A stretch of 64,000 nucleotides of DNA from an uncultured Lachnospiraceae bacterium. GTDB taxonomy: Bacteria > Bacillota > Clostridia > Lachnospirales > Lachnospiraceae. The stretch is taken from contig CATKXR010000006.1 in NCBI GenBank assembly GCA_949840805.1, forward strand, positions 62,001 to 126,000, in the 5' to 3' direction. Under the pieces are notes generated by a model. It worked only from the letters and a program-made list of their open reading frames with translations. It was not told where the DNA came from and did not search any database. Positions 54,257 through 62,945 of this stretch are shown in pieces. The position numbers and the translations under genes were made by a program. How positions within the stretch are numbered: the first letter of the stretch is position 1; each line of letters begins with the position of its first letter.

Positions 54257-54829
54257 TTATCCTCCATCCTGTCCTTTTGCTTCCCGATGCACAAAAATGT
54301 GTTTATTTGTCTTATAAAGCTTTTCTTTAGCCAAAGTATATCCCATATCTTTCAGATAAGAAAACGGTTCATCCAGCCGCGCCTCCGCGATCAATGTACA
54401 CTCCTGCCCGACCAGCCCGGAATCCGCCAGAAAAGAAAACATCTGCTTTTCCAGACAGCACCCATAGGGCGGATCCATGAAAATATAATCAAATCGGTAT
54501 TTTCCCTCCAGACGGCCGAGGGCTGTCAGCCCGTCGCAGTGCATGACCACCGCCCGGTCCAAAAGCTTCGTCGCCTGAAGATTCTCCCGGATACATTCCA
54601 CTGCGGCCCGGTTCTGCTCCACAAAAACACACCCTGCAGCTCCCCGGCTCAGTGCCTCAATCCCAATGGCCCCGCTGCCTGCAAACAAATCCAGAAACAT
54701 ACAGTCTGCCAGGCCATACTGAATCATGTTAAAAAGGGTCTCTTTGATCCGGTCCGTAGTGGGCCTTGTCTCAAGTCCCTTGACTGTTTTTAATGGAATC
54801 CGTCTTGCACTTCCTGCAATTACCCGCAT
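54257..54829 (-). CDS. rsmD: 16S rRNA (guanine966-N2)-methyltransferase
   Basis: A 190-residue Rsm[21 protein letters not shown] with [19 protein letters not shown] motif [20 protein letters not shown], and catalytic [11 protein letters not shown] (DPPY). It methylates G966 of small-subunit rRNA. ATG 54829 follows AAGGAGAG. First gene of the rsmD-coaD unit. The upstream 54830-55120 contains a weak 76-codon frame but nothing I can support. Confidence 0.95.
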   Translation of the reverse strand: MRVIAGSARRIPLKTVKGLETRPTTDRIKETLFNMIQYGLADCMFLDLFAGSGAIGIEALSRGAAGCVFVEQNRAAVECIRENLQATKLLDRAVVMHCDGLTALGRLEGKYRFDYIFMDPPYGCCLEKQMFSFLADSGLVGQECTLIAEARLDEPFSYLKDMGYTLAKEKLYKTNKHIFVHREAKGQDGG

Positions 54830-55121
54830 ATTTTCTCTCCTTATCTTCCACACATCCCATTATAGTATCAAAGCTTCCGATACACAAGTGTTTCTTCCTG
54901 AAATAACAGATGTTTTTTCATAAAATCCGGCAATGTCCGATGGTCTGACATACAAATAACCCCCGAAAATGGCTCAACCACCTTATGAACGTTGTCAGAC
55001 ATCATGTTTCTATTTTTATTGTTCTCAGACATCGTACATTTATTGGTTTTCTTGTATAAAACTGCCGGATACACATGCTCAGCTCTGGTATCCTCCATGT
55101 TCCCCTGCCAGTCCCCAACAT

Positions 55122-55154
55122 AAAAAGCCCCCTGACGAAGATTCCTTCGCCAGG
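55122..55154 (-). terminator. Intrinsic terminator after the SASP gene
   Basis: Minus-strand stem CCTGGCGAAG / CTTCGTCAGG with GAAT loop (55131-55154), then GGGGGCTTTTT (T-run 55122-55126). About 40 bases after the SASP stop. Confidence 0.88.
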
Positions 55155-55195
55155 AGACCCTTTTTCAATTGCTTTTATTTTCGTTCTTTTTTAAT

Positions 55196-55402
55196 TTACT
55201 TACCAGCCATCTGCTTTTCCTGAGCTTCGATCATTTTCTTGACCATATAGCCGCCTACGGAACCGTTCTGTGCAGAAGTCAGGTTGCCGTTGTAACCGTT
55301 AGATAACGGAACTCCAAGCTCCTGAGCTACTTCCATCTTAAAACGATCCAGTGCCTCTTTTGCCTCCGGTACTTCAGCTCTGTTAGAAGATCTGCTTGCC
55401 AT
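55196..55402 (-). CDS. Alpha/beta-type small acid-soluble spore protein
   Basis: A 68-residue SASP: EVPEAKEALDRFKMEVAQEL with the GPR-protease-type cleavage region, then LSNGYNGNLTSAQNGSVGGY and MVKKMIEAQEKQMAG. These proteins coat and protect spore DNA. ATG 55402 follows AAGGAGG; a longer frame to 55471 has unrelated residues. Expressed as a single gene with its own terminator, normally under sigma-G, whose promoter I could not place with confidence. Confidence 0.95.
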   Translation of the reverse strand: MASRSSNRAEVPEAKEALDRFKMEVAQELGVPLSNGYNGNLTSAQNGSVGGYMVKKMIEAQEKQMAGK

Positions 55403-55640
55403 GATAAAGGCCTCCTTTTCTTTTAAGCCTGCCGTAAGGCAGGCCTCTTTAAAAGTTCTGCCCCACGACATGTTTGTTTTTTGTTACGCTCATAGTATAT
55501 GCCTCTGAAAAAATAATACACTAGAAGCTTCTGCGTAATATGTCAGAAATTTGAAACTTATTATCATGGTTGGAAATTCTGTACCAGACTCTCATTTTCC
55601 GTATGCGGCAGGAACAGACAGAAATAGTACAGGATAAAAT

Positions 55641-56696
55641 CTACAGCGTAGTAAAATGATAAATCGTCGTAGTCTTATATTCCTCCCCGGCTTTTAAAAA
55701 CGGCGACGGGAACTGAGGTTTGTTGACTGCATCCGGATAATGCTGTGTCTCAAAACAATAGCCATGACGCGCTCCATATTCCACACCGTCCTTTCCGATT
55801 CCGTCCAGCATATTGCCGGTATAGAACTGGACTCCCGGCAAGTCCGTATAAACCTCCATCACGCGCCCGCTTGCTTCATCCACAGCTTTTAAAGACAAAG
55901 CCAGCTCCCCGGCCGGGTGATTCAATGCCCAGTTGTGGTCGTATCCCTTCCCAAAGACCAGGGGCTCATAATCCGCATCGATATCCTGCCCGATGGCCTT
56001 TAATTCCGTAAAGTCCATAGGCGTTCCTTTTACTGCCACCAGCTCTCCTGTAGGAATGGAATCCTTATCCGTTATCGTAAAATAGTCCGCATCAATCCAG
56101 ACCTTCTGGTTCAGCACGCTGCCTGACTGATGCCCCGCCAGGTTAAAATAGGCATGATTGGTAAAATTCGCCACCGTATCCGCATCCGCTTTCATCAAAT
56201 AATCAAGGCGAAGGCTGTTGTCTTTTGTCAGGGTATAGCTCACATGGATATGGGCGTTGCCCGGATATCCCTGGTCTCCATCCGGACTGAACAGAGAAAA
56301 CGTGATCCTCGTGCCGTCCTCTGTCTCCTCAACTTCCGTATCCCACAGGCGGTTCCGGTAATAATCCAGCCCACTGTGCAGGTTATGTTTGCCTGCAGAA
56401 TTGATTCCCAAAGCATATGTAACCCCATTAAGGGTAAATGTGGCATTGCCGACCCGGTTGGCATTGCGGCCTACGATCTCCCCCAGATGGCCGGATAAGG
56501 TCAGGCAGCGCTCCACGGTATCCCTGCCCAAAAGGACGTCCCCCATATTGCCGTCCTTGTCCGGCACAACCATGGACAGCCAGATGCCTCCCAAATCCGT
56601 AAATGCAGCAGATACGCCGTTTTCATTGAACAAGGTATACTTTTGAGCCTGGGCGCCATTTTCCAATGTGCCAAATACCTCTTTCTTCCACCCCAT
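55641..56696 (-). CDS. galM: Aldose 1-epimerase (galactose mutarotase)
   Basis: A 351-residue GalM: GEIVGRNANRVGNATFTLNG, KHNLHSGLDYYRNRLWDTEV (catalytic His), VANFTNHAYFNLAGHQSG (second His), FGKGYDHNW and PGVQFYTGNML, with C-terminal YCFETQHYPDAVN carrying the Glu. It interconverts alpha and beta anomers of hexoses. Monocistronic: own promoter at 56736-56764, AGGAGG before ATG 56696. Confidence 0.95.
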   Translation of the reverse strand: MGWKKEVFGTLENGAQAQKYTLFNENGVSAAFTDLGGIWLSMVVPDKDGNMGDVLLGRDTVERCLTLSGHLGEIVGRNANRVGNATFTLNGVTYALGINSAGKHNLHSGLDYYRNRLWDTEVEETEDGTRITFSLFSPDGDQGYPGNAHIHVSYTLTKDNSLRLDYLMKADADTVANFTNHAYFNLAGHQSGSVLNQKVWIDADYFTITDKDSIPTGELVAVKGTPMDFTELKAIGQDIDADYEPLVFGKGYDHNWALNHPAGELALSLKAVDEASGRVMEVYTDLPGVQFYTGNMLDGIGKDGVEYGARHGYCFETQHYPDAVNKPQFPSPFLKAGEEYKTTTIYHFTTL

Positions 56697-56735
56697 AAGT
56701 CAAGATCCTCCTTCATTTTATTGTAAAGTGCTTTC

Positions 56736-56764
56736 ATTATACCGCAAGTTTTTTCATTAGTAAA
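56736..56764 (-). promoter_or_regulatory. Sigma-A promoter of galM
   Basis: Minus strand: -35 TTTACT (56759-56764), 17-base spacer, -10 TATAAT (56736-56741), 40 bases upstream of the ATG. Confidence 0.8.
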
Positions 56765-56797
56765 GGTTCAGGAACGTCAACCGCATCGCTTTCATGC

Positions 56798-58063
56798 TTA
56801 ACCATTCACAAATCCTCTGCTGTCCAACGGCTTCTCCATTGTATCTTTTTTGTAAACCGTGCAGTATATATCGTACTCTCCCGGTTTTCCGTCTGATGCC
56901 AGGATCTTCTCTCCGTCCCCCACAATCAATACCTGGTTTCCTTCATCCCTCAAGCGTTCTATAAGCTTTAAAATCTGCACATCCTCCAGAGCTTCTTTTT
57001 TTACCTGGATCACCGAAGCAAGGCCCGGGTTATAAAGACTCATAAGGTAAATTTTTCCCTGGGTGATCCCCTTGAGCTGTTCCGCCTGATAAGCGAAGAA
57101 TTCCTCATATTCCATTTCCCACTCTTCGGAACATTGCTCCTCTCTTTGGTCCTTCACTCCCAACTTCCGGAGCAATTCCCCCAGTTTCCTTGTCATTATC
57201 CTCATTCCCGCCGGATTCAGATGGCCCTGGTCGAAAAAATCAATATCAAAATCAATCCCTGTCTCTTCATTCATATAATTTACATAACACAACCCGTTTT
57301 CTCTGGCATAGGCATAAAATGAATTGGCTTCCCTCTGCCAGTCAGGATTATAAGAATAAGGAATATTAATCAGAACCAGCAAAATCCCATTGGACTCGCA
57401 CAGCTTTTTTATTTTATCCATATAAAAAAGCTTTCCCTCATCAATTTCCTTCTTATCACCGGCATCTGTGATGATCTCCTTTCCGGGATAAGACACGCCA
57501 TAACGCAGTTCCACCCCATAGAACCGATTGGCCTTAATTCTAAAATCATTTTCATCCAGTTCATTCCATCGGCTGTGGTACATTAAAAAAGGAATTATCA
57601 TCCTCATATACTCCTCATGGCCGGCCAGTTCACCGGCCATCTCCTTTTTTGTCTCCCATAAAGGAAAACTGTCCCACGCATTATGAAGGCTGCTGACACT
57701 TTCACCATCTGCATATATATCCAAAACCACTGCTTTTGGCAGACACCTTCCTTTCCTCTCCATCATCTCGAGCGATTCTTTTAAAAGAAAGTATCCGCTT
57801 TTTACATAATTGCCATGCATAGACAAATTATAACTGGTTATTCCATAATCATGAAACAAGTCCAGCGGCGACACTCCGTTTATTACATGGGAAGACCCTA
57901 AAAACAACACGTCAAATTCTTTATCCGTATTAAAAAACTGTTCATATTTCTTCCGGCTTTGCTTATTGACTAACAATCTGTCACAATAGAGTAATCCTCC
58001 CGCAAACAAAAGTACAACCATAATTACCGAAAATATTCTTTTCCATCTTGTATATTGTATCAT
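56798..58063 (-). CDS. SGNH/DltD-AlgX-like partner of MBOAT acyltransferase
   Basis: About 421 residues: an N-terminal transmembrane helix (IFSVIMVVLLFAGGLLYC), then an extracytoplasmic SGNH-hydrolase-like domain: FLGSSHVINGVSPLDLFHDY (GxS block), SYNLSMHGNYVKSGYFLL, AVVLDIYADG, and DIDFFDQGHLNPAGMRIM (DxxH). It probably completes acyl transfer to a cell-surface polymer, as DltD, PatB or AlgX do. ATG 58063 (AGAGG upstream) is preferred; an in-frame TTG at 58105 overlapping the previous stop is possible. An additional 120 residues follow the SGNH part. Confidence 0.8.
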   Translation of the reverse strand: MIQYTRWKRIFSVIMVVLLFAGGLLYCDRLLVNKQSRKKYEQFFNTDKEFDVLFLGSSHVINGVSPLDLFHDYGITSYNLSMHGNYVKSGYFLLKESLEMMERKGRCLPKAVVLDIYADGESVSSLHNAWDSFPLWETKKEMAGELAGHEEYMRMIIPFLMYHSRWNELDENDFRIKANRFYGVELRYGVSYPGKEIITDAGDKKEIDEGKLFYMDKIKKLCESNGILLVLINIPYSYNPDWQREANSFYAYARENGLCYVNYMNEETGIDFDIDFFDQGHLNPAGMRIMTRKLGELLRKLGVKDQREEQCSEEWEMEYEEFFAYQAEQLKGITQGKIYLMSLYNPGLASVIQVKKEALEDVQILKLIERLRDEGNQVLIVGDGEKILASDGKPGEYDIYCTVYKKDTMEKPLDSRGFVNG

Positions 58064-58101
58064 TGCTGCTTTAACCTCTTTTTCTGAAATGTCCCTGCCT
58101 T

Positions 58102-59568
58102 TCAAAACTGAAAATAAATAAAACTCTTGGCATCATAATTACCGCCCCACACGCCAAAAACCAACACAAACAATGCCCCTCCCGCAAATACAAGCCATCG
58201 GAACCAAAAATCCTGCTGAAGAATCTTCTTCCGTATGCATATTCCCCGGTATTTTCCATAATCCGCTGCCAGCAAAACCCCGACTGACCAGAGAAGAAGA
58301 TAAAAATTTTTTCGGTCCAGCCCACATTCAAACAGGCTTTCATCCATAAAAATCCATGGATTAAAACCGGTGACAATCCGCTTCAGTACGGAAAAAGAAC
58401 TTCTTAATCCTTTCATCCGGAAAAAGAACCATGTAAAATCCACCATTAAAAAAGTAAATAGAACTCTTAACAGCTTGTGGGAAAACCTTTTTTCACAAAT
58501 ACACAAAAAATCCCTTATCCGTTTTCCAGGCTTTGCCACAACCCTTTCCATCACCTGGAAAAAACCGTTTAACCCACCCCACGCCACATAAGACCAGGCT
58601 GCCCCGTGCCACAGGCCGCTTGCCAGAAAAACGGCCATCAGATTGCAATATGTCCTTATTTTTCCCTTCCTGGATCCGCCCAGAGGAATATAGAGATAAT
58701 CCCTGAACCAACTACTGAGGGAAATATGCCATCTGCGCCAGAATTCACCAACGGATTTTGAAAAATAAGGAGCATTAAAATTATCCATCAGCTCTAAACC
58801 GATCATCTTTGCACTTCCCATTGCAATAACAGAATATCCTGAAAAATCACAATAGACCTGAAAAGCAAAAAACACACAAGCCACCGCAATGTAAAGCCCC
58901 CCATACTTTCCTGTATTATCAAACACGGTATCTACAAAAACAGCAGCCCGGTCCGCAATCACCAGCTTTAGGAAAAATCCCCACAACATCAAAAGCAGGC
59001 CTTCCCTCATCCGTTCAAAAGAAAAGGAATAGGTTTTATCTAACTGCTTTAAAAGATTTTTGCTCCTCTCGATAGGCCCGGCAACCAACTGAGGAAAAAA
59101 TGCCACAAATAACCCGTATCGGAAAAAATTTTTCTCCGCGTAAATATCCCCCCGGTAGACATCTATGGTGTATCCCACAGCCTGAAATGTAAAAAAAGAA
59201 ATTCCTACCGGAAGCAAAATATCAAAATTATGGCTTTTTAACGGAATTCCTGCCATTTCACATAACATAGTCAGATTATTCCAGACAAACTGAGTATATT
59301 TAAAGTAGAAAAGGATTCCAAAGTTCATAAGTATGACAAGCAGCAGGATCCATCTCTTCCGTTCCTGTTCCAATATCCGGGCGCCTATGTATGTAACCGT
59401 CGTCGTGAATAAGAGCAGGACTACATAACCTGGGTTCCATCCCATATAGAAATAATAACTGGCTGCCAGGAGCCACGGATTCTTATATTTTTTTGGCAGA
59501 AGAAAATACATCAAAACTACAATCGGATAAAAAATCAAATATTGCAGACTATTGAAAAGCATATTCAC
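58102..59568 (-). CDS. MBOAT O-acyltransferase (AlgI/DltB/PatA-like)
   Basis: A 488-residue polytopic membrane protein. Family blocks: LPVGISFFTFQAVGYTIDVY, QLVAGPIERSKNLLKQL, FSGYSVIAMGSAKMIGLELM, NFNAPYFSKSVGEFWRRWHI (WRRWH) and ASGLWHGAAWSYVAWGGLNG with the catalytic His. It moves acyl groups from a cytoplasmic donor to the outside for O-acetylation of a polysaccharide, teichoic acid or peptidoglycan. With the next SGNH gene it forms a two-gene operon transcribed from 59603-59631. Confidence 0.92.
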   Translation of the reverse strand: MNMLFNSLQYLIFYPIVVLMYFLLPKKYKNPWLLAASYYFYMGWNPGYVVLLLFTTTVTYIGARILEQERKRWILLLVILMNFGILFYFKYTQFVWNNLTMLCEMAGIPLKSHNFDILLPVGISFFTFQAVGYTIDVYRGDIYAEKNFFRYGLFVAFFPQLVAGPIERSKNLLKQLDKTYSFSFERMREGLLLMLWGFFLKLVIADRAAVFVDTVFDNTGKYGGLYIAVACVFFAFQVYCDFSGYSVIAMGSAKMIGLELMDNFNAPYFSKSVGEFWRRWHISLSSWFRDYLYIPLGGSRKGKIRTYCNLMAVFLASGLWHGAAWSYVAWGGLNGFFQVMERVVAKPGKRIRDFLCICEKRFSHKLLRVLFTFLMVDFTWFFFRMKGLRSSFSVLKRIVTGFNPWIFMDESLFECGLDRKNFYLLLWSVGVLLAADYGKYRGICIRKKILQQDFWFRWLVFAGGALFVLVFGVWGGNYDAKSFIYFQF

Positions 59569-59602
59569 CTCTTATAAATTCAGATATGATACCCACGAGC
59601 AT

Positions 59603-59631
59603 ATCTTAGCATCCGGATTTACTTTTTTCAA
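59603..59631 (-). promoter_or_regulatory. Promoter of the MBOAT-SGNH operon
   Basis: Minus strand: -35 TTGAAA (59626-59631), 17-base spacer, -10 TAAGAT (59603-59608). It is back to back with the XRE promoter. Confidence 0.75.
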
Positions 59632-59634
59632 GTA

Positions 59635-59663
59635 TTTTTATCGCTATTAGCGAATATTATAAT
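59635..59663 (+). promoter_or_regulatory. Promoter of the XRE regulator gene
   Basis: Plus strand: weak -35 TTTTTA (59635-59640), 17-base spacer containing the palindrome, -10 TATAAT (59658-59663). Confidence 0.6.
59641..59653. promoter_or_regulatory. 13-bp palindrome, likely XRE operator
   Basis: TCGCTATTAGCGA is a perfect palindrome around a central T. It lies between the -35 and -10 of the plus-strand XRE promoter and ten bases upstream of the -35 of the divergent MBOAT promoter. This is where an autoregulating repressor would bind and could also affect the MBOAT operon. Confidence 0.65.
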
Positions 59664-59709
59664 GTACAGGTGTGTTCATTTTCCCAAAGCAAAGGCATAA
59701 AATAACCAT

Positions 59710-60117
59710 ATGTTAAATCCAGAAACACAAATCGCCGCCGGCGATAATTCTTTTACAGCAAAGGAGTTTTCGTTGAATCAAGATCACAATAGATATGATA
59801 TCGGACAGAGGATCCGAAACTTCAGAATTTCAAAAAACCTTACCCAGGCCCAGTTAGCGGAAAGCCTGGATGTTTCTACCAATTATATTTCGGAAATAGA
59901 AAACGGGAAAAAGGGGATGTCCCAGGATACGTTATGCAGATTATGCCTTACTTACCATCTGTCTGCTGATTTTTTGCTTTTTGGAAAATGCGATAAGGAA
60001 GTAACAAAGCAATCCCTTTTCGAGTCTTTGTCCTCCATCCCCGCCGATACGATTCCTGTTGTCATAGAATATCTGGAAGCTTCTTTGAAAATCAGAAAAT
60101 TAGAGAAAAATACTTAA
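59710..60117 (+). CDS. XRE-family helix-turn-helix regulator
   Basis: Up to 135 residues. The HTH_3 domain is clear: IGQRIRNFRISKNLTQAQLA and ESLDVSTNYISEIENGKKGM. A C-terminal helix region may mediate oligomerisation. Start is unsure: ATG 59710 lacks a good ribosome site, whereas a TTG at 59773 has AAAGGAG upstream and would give a 114-residue protein starting just before the HTH. It is divergent to the MBOAT operon, which it likely regulates. The end overlaps the convergent chromate-transporter gene by four bases. Confidence 0.85.
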   Translation: MLNPETQIAAGDNSFTAKEFSLNQDHNRYDIGQRIRNFRISKNLTQAQLAESLDVSTNYISEIENGKKGMSQDTLCRLCLTYHLSADFLLFGKCDKEVTKQSLFESLSSIPADTIPVVIEYLEASLKIRKLEKNT

Positions 60118-60659
60118 AAAACCAGAAGCATTCCATAGTATAGAATCCCCAGAACAGCCGCACTGATAATGACCCGCGGAACCGGCCATTTTCTTTTTAA
60201 CAGGAGATACAGCATGATTGCCCCGATGCCGATGGAACAGGGCTTCAGTTTCCCTTCCATCGCGTAATTTTCCCTGCTCAGGGTCAGGATAACGCCTAAT
60301 ATCATGGCAATGCAAATCGGTTTGACAAATTCCATAATACACCGCATTTCTTCACTTTTACGGAATTTTTCAAAAAACACGGCAACCAGGACGGTCAGAG
60401 AAAAAGCCGGGGTAAGGACCCCCGCCACCGCTGCCATCCCTCCTAAGAAGCCTGCTGCCTGTGTTCCGGCAAAGGTAGCGCTGTTGATACCTAAAGGCCC
60501 AGGGGTCATTTCCGCAATCGCCACCAGGTTGGTCATATCTTCGGCTGTCATCCAGTGATGGACCTGCATTTCTTCTAAAATCAGAGGAATCATGGACATA
60601 CCCCCAAAGCTGGTGAAACCGATTTTCATAAAGGACAAAAACAATTCCAGGTAAACCAT
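60114..60659 (-). CDS. Chromate transporter half-protein (ChrA-like, second gene)
   Basis: A 181-residue half of the CHR superfamily: LFLSFMKIGFTSFGGMSMIP (signature FxxFGG), AEMTPGPLGINSATFAGTQA (PGP motif). Short CHR proteins work as pairs, like Bacillus ChrA homologues YwrA/YwrB, moving chromate or sulfate-like anions. Partner gene is 12 bases upstream. Confidence 0.9.
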   Translation of the reverse strand: MVYLELFLSFMKIGFTSFGGMSMIPLILEEMQVHHWMTAEDMTNLVAIAEMTPGPLGINSATFAGTQAAGFLGGMAAVAGVLTPAFSLTVLVAVFFEKFRKSEEMRCIMEFVKPICIAMILGVILTLSRENYAMEGKLKPCSIGIGAIMLYLLLKRKWPVPRVIISAAVLGILYYGMLLVF

Positions 60660-60671
60660 TTCTCTCTCCTT

Positions 60672-61220
60672 CTATCTGTGGATAAAATGCAGGGCAAGGG
60701 CCAAGACAATTCCCAGGACTACCAGAATAATATTGCTGACGCCGGCAAATACCAAAAGCACAAATGCCGCTATACAGACAATCTGTCCTTTCCTGCTCCT
60801 TAAGGCATCCTTCCCCAGAGACAAAGCCGCGCTTCCAATGATCGGAACCACCGCCGCCTGTATCCCCGTCAATGCCCCCTGACACCAGTAATTTGATTTC
60901 ATCGCATTATAAAAACACGTCACCAGAGATAAGATGAGAACTGCCGGGCAAGTCATTCCCAAAACCGCGCAGACTCCTCCAAACAAACCGCCTACATGGT
61001 ATCCAAACAGCATACTGATATTGGTAATCATAATTCCGGGCACCGACTTTCCCACGGCTACCAGCTCCAGCAGCTCATCTTTCGTGACCAGATGTTTCCT
61101 GTCCACAAATTCCTGCTCCATTTGTGCCAGGATGCTCCATCCTCCGCCAAAAGTAAAACAGCCGATTTTAAAAAAGAAAACGAACAGCATCAGCCCGTTT
61201 TTTATATTCTTTTTCTCCAT
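60672..61220 (-). CDS. Chromate transporter half-protein (ChrA-like, first gene)
   Basis: A 182-residue CHR half: LFVFFFKIGCFTFGGGWSIL (FxxFGG), VAVGKSVPGIMITNISMLFG (the PGP position reads PGI). Pairs with the next gene. AGGTG precedes ATG 61220. A possible promoter upstream (TTTACA-17-TAAAGT, about 61242-61272) is weaker than others in the window. Confidence 0.9.
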   Translation of the reverse strand: MEKKNIKNGLMLFVFFFKIGCFTFGGGWSILAQMEQEFVDRKHLVTKDELLELVAVGKSVPGIMITNISMLFGYHVGGLFGGVCAVLGMTCPAVLILSLVTCFYNAMKSNYWCQGALTGIQAAVVPIIGSAALSLGKDALRSRKGQIVCIAAFVLLVFAGVSNIILVVLGIVLALALHFIHR

Positions 61221-61424
61221 ATCTTACGCACCTTTTTCTTTAACTTTATCACCTATGTCTGAAATTGTAAACTATATTATTTTCTATACCTTGTATAGCT
61301 TTCACCTATAGTCTGCAAGCCAAATAAGAAAGGTGACGCCAATACCTGAAAGCCAAAATATTGAGGATTTATTGAGAGCTGGAGCGGAGAATTGAAAAAA
61401 TCCGCCACACCTGAAAAAATATAT

Positions 61425-61448
61425 AAGCCGCCCTTATAAGGGCGGCTT
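61425..61448. terminator. Bidirectional intrinsic terminator
   Basis: Perfect stem AAGCCGCCCTT / AAGGGCGGCTT with two-base loop, T-run after and A-run before. It sits between the chromate pair and the Rpn-like gene. Otherwise 61221-61601 holds no gene. Confidence 0.88.
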
Positions 61449-61601
61449 TTCATATTGCCTTTTTCCTCATTCTTGTATTTATCTTTCCAATGCCGTTCTG
61501 CCCTAACTATCGCCTGGCTTAATCAAACTGGGCAGATACCAACTGGTAGGGGAAGCGATTATCCAGGAGTCCTTTTTTTATAATCTTATTAAGTTTTCAC
61601 T

Positions 61602-62729
61602 TTAATTTTCACCGAACCATTCCCTGATGACAGAGATTCCAACCTCTACAGCCTTTGCTATGGAATCGTTATTCATGCCCATATCCTTAAGGTTAAACGC
61701 CGTCTGTTTCGCCTGCTCCATCCTTCCTTTCTTTATACCATAGTCTTCGCCCTCCTTACGTCCCTCCTTACGTCCCTCCTTATGTCCCTCCTTACGTCCC
61801 TGTTGCCATCCTTCTCTCAAAATAGTCTTTGCCTCATGCTCAAGAACCCGTCCTCCCATAACTGACTTCACTCCTTCCCTGACGTTTTCATATTTCTGTG
61901 CAAGGTTCTCCACAACCTTGTCTGACATTTCCATGATGATCTTTCTGGTGTATGCGCTGATCTGCCCTGTTTCTAAAAGGCCATCTAACCGATTCCTGAT
62001 ATCTATGTATTCCTCCTTCAGAATCTTCAGCTTCTCCTCATCCTCATTATACTCCATGAAACGGCTTTCATACGAAAATATATAGAACGGAATCAGGAAC
62101 AGCAACTTCTTCTCAAATATCTCATCAATGCCGTATCTCCCCGCCTTCATCACCATGACATCAAAACAGACTGTCCCGCCAGGCGTCTTCATCTCAATGG
62201 CCATCTTATCCGGCGTTGCCGTATTGTATCGGAGAAATAAAATCGCCGAATGAGGAATCTCTACTTTGAGAGTATTCCCTACAATCTCCCCCTGATCCAA
62301 CGCAATCTGGGTCGCGTACTCAAAAATCCTCACCAGCATACTGTTGTCCGCTGTACTCTGGCATTCATACAGAAATTTCTTTTCTTTTTTCCCCACAATC
62401 TTAAAGCAGCTATCCGTGATCCGCTTTTCTTCCACACCGCCCTGCTGGTTTAAAAAATGGGTCTCCGGCATAAAAACGATTTTTTCATCTCCATGGAAGT
62501 GTTCCGAAAAAATTTCGTTGATGATCGGTATGATCAGGCTGCTGCAGTCATTGAGCAAGGTACGGAATACGTCGTCATAAGGGGTATTGACGATATTGTT
62601 GTTCTTCTTTTCATTCATCTGGTCTGTCTCCGCTCCGGCATAAGTCTCCTGCCTTTTTCTGTTCTTATCATACCACAAAAGGCTGCGTTCCGGCAAGATC
62701 ATGTCAAAATTCATATAGATTCCTGTCAT
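61602..62729 (-). CDS. Rpn/PD-(D/E)XK nuclease family transposase-like protein
   Basis: A 375-residue protein of the Rpn (recombination-promoting nuclease) group, often labelled transposase: TPYDDVFRTLLNDCSSLIIP, DSCFKIVGKKEKKFLYECQS (D...E-x-Q PD-(D/E)XK core), RIFEYATQIALDQGEIV. The C-terminal third holds a Gly-Arg-Lys-Glu repeat tail (GRKEGHKEGRKEGRKEGEDY) and ends with a short helix domain (KDMGMNNDSIAKAVEVGISV) typical of the group. It may nick DNA; biological role is unclear. Start could also be at the internal Met before NEKKNNN (about 62618). Confidence 0.85.
   Translation of the reverse strand: MTGIYMNFDMILPERSLLWYDKNRKRQETYAGAETDQMNEKKNNNIVNTPYDDVFRTLLNDCSSLIIPIINEIFSEHFHGDEKIVFMPETHFLNQQGGVEEKRITDSCFKIVGKKEKKFLYECQSTADNSMLVRIFEYATQIALDQGEIVGNTLKVEIPHSAILFLRYNTATPDKMAIEMKTPGGTVCFDVMVMKAGRYGIDEIFEKKLLFLIPFYIFSYESRFMEYNEDEEKLKILKEEYIDIRNRLDGLLETGQISAYTRKIIMEMSDKVVENLAQKYENVREGVKSVMGGRVLEHEAKTILREGWQQGRKEGHKEGRKEGRKEGEDYGIKKGRMEQAKQTAFNLKDMGMNNDSIAKAVEVGISVIREWFGEN
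61751..61800 (-). repeat. 12-bp tandem repeats in the Rpn-like gene
   Basis: Four near-identical units of ACGTCCCTCCTT (plus strand), coding for GRKEG/GHKEG units. A common site of copy-number change in this family. Confidence 0.85.
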
Positions 62730-62880
62730 TTATATCCTAGCTCTGATCGGGTATTCCCTCCTTTTCTGCTGCCTCTGTCTCACGGAAGGCCCTTATCCAC
62801 TCCCGTTTTTCCCGGATCCATCCAATCCTTTACATAATCCTGATATACGGCCCCGTCAAGCAGATTTGTCTTACAGCAGC

Positions 62881-62921
62881 AAAAAAGACCCTCCAGCAAA
62901 CCTGACAACTGCTGAAGGGCC
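62881..62921 (-). terminator. Intrinsic terminator after the L,D-transpeptidase gene
   Basis: Minus-strand stem GGCCCTTCAGCA / TGCTGGAGGGTC with an 11-base loop (62887-62921), followed by six T (62881-62886). Confidence 0.85.
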
Positions 62922-62945
62922 AAATAAATCTTTCTACACCATATT

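Noticed and set aside
54868..55098. 76-codon minus-strand frame upstream of rsmD
   Set aside because: No recognisable domain, no good ribosome site before its first ATG, and unusual composition; not supported as a gene.
61251..61320. AT-rich stretch as possible origin or att site
   Set aside because: No DnaA-box cluster, no direct-repeat pair and no integrase or tRNA nearby.
61602..62729. Insertion sequence around the Rpn-like gene
   Set aside because: No terminal inverted repeats or target duplications seen; Rpn proteins are usually not carried on classical insertion sequences.
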